From: Candidatus Hydrogenedentota bacterium
GTDB lineage: Bacteria > Hydrogenedentota > Hydrogenedentia > Hydrogenedentales > SLHB01
DNA: 64,000 bases
Direction: 5' to 3'
NCBI GenBank assembly: GCA_020848835.1
Contig: JADLHJ010000081.1
Location: 81,721-145,720 of the forward strand
Shown here: piece by piece, positions 63,774-64,000 of the stretch
Layout of the letters: each line of letters begins with the position of its first letter
Position numbering within the stretch: the stretch's first letter is position 1
Made by a program: the position numbers and the translations under genes
The notes under the pieces: generated by a model
Told to the model about the DNA's origin: nothing
Database searches by the model: none
What the model saw: the letters and a program-made list of their open reading frames with translations, nothing else

Positions 63774-64000
63774 ATGAATCGCAAGGACCTAACGTTTCGG
63801 GTATTTGTGAGTTCAACATTTAAGGACCTCCAGCCCGAAAGAAACGCGCTACAGCAGCATGTATTTCCCAAGCTGCGCGAATACTGCCAGATGCGTCGTG
63901 CCCGGTTTCAGGCGATCGACCTGCGGTGGGGTGTCAGTGGCGAGGCATCGCTCGATCAGCAGACGATGAACATCTGCATCCAAGAACTTGAACGCTGCCA
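63774..64000 (+). CDS. DUF4062 protein, N-terminus of a probable STAND NTPase; cut by window end
   Basis: ATG 63774, AGGGGGAA four to five bases upstream. The 75 visible residues, MNRKDLTFRVFVSSTFKDLQ .. ERNALQQHVFPKLREYC .. FQAIDLRWGVSGEASLDQQT, are a clear DUF4062 (TEP1/NPHP3-type, TIR-like) domain. In bacteria this usually precedes a NACHT or other STAND NTPase and TPR or WD40 repeats, in sensors that trigger cell death on phage infection. The remainder lies outside the window. Confidence 0.85.
   Translation, partial: MNRKDLTFRVFVSSTFKDLQPERNALQQHVFPKLREYCQMRRARFQAIDLRWGVSGEASLDQQTMNICIQELERC

Overview
The window looks like a bacterial chromosome with fairly high GC, except for an AT-richer right-hand island. 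No rRNA or intact tRNA gene is present, so the organism cannot be named with certainty. A prepilin-type protein with a C-terminal ADGH motif, a PEP-CTERM protein, a PQQ-like beta-propeller, WxxGxW-repeat proteins, a trimeric [FeFe] hydrogenase and long interspersed repeats suggest an uncultured Hydrogenedentota or Planctomycetota-like (PVC-type) Gram-negative bacterium. This is inference, not proof.

Layout. 1-1925: end of a pilus-associated or surface-type protein and a membrane-anchored TPR protein. 1926-5600: gene-poor, repeat-rich DNA with a lone PLD-like gene and an IS200/REP-associated transposase flanked by REP-like repeats. 5537-12939: redox and hydrogen metabolism. The Rex repressor has its own operator at its promoter, followed by a NuoE/NuoF/[FeFe] hydrogenase trimer (electron-bifurcating type), a receiver protein and a Na+/solute symporter. 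12936-16078: prepilin-like protein, START-like protein, glycine-zipper protein and small membrane or exported peptides. 16075-23770: UbiB kinase, cupin, then a two-gene NHEJ operon (Ku, LigD) beside a histone-like lysine-rich protein, and an inorganic pyrophosphatase coupled to a tiny membrane protein. 24469-38689: signalling block with KaiC, KaiB and a hybrid histidine kinase, small secreted proteins, a second hybrid kinase, and a 2362-residue soluble hybrid kinase with about 15 near-identical 92-residue HAMP-type units. 39015-44608: two related methyltransferases, PEP-CTERM protein, isochorismatase-like hydrolase and beta-propeller. 44609-51161: porin and a five-gene respiratory operon with tetraheme cytochrome, Tat-exported iron-sulfur protein, NrfD-like quinol dehydrogenase, octaheme HAO-like cytochrome and one unknown protein.

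51732-63303 is a genomic island of about 11.5 kb bounded by two identical 49-bp copies of a tRNA-Lys(CUU) 3' end, with a tyrosine integrase just inside the left copy. It carries a replication module (114-bp repeats, three small genes, a P4-type SF3 helicase), a TIR/deoxyribosyltransferase-like protein, an AIPR-family protein with a nuclease-like N-terminus, a zinc-ribbon protein, an XRE regulator, a superinfection-immunity-type membrane protein, a serine recombinase and several tiny membrane proteins. This is a satellite or integrative element with a probable phage-defence cargo. The right copy is not followed by the tRNA 5' half, so a second element probably lies in tandem. Its first visible gene, cut by the window edge, begins with a DUF4062 domain typical of large STAND NTPases.
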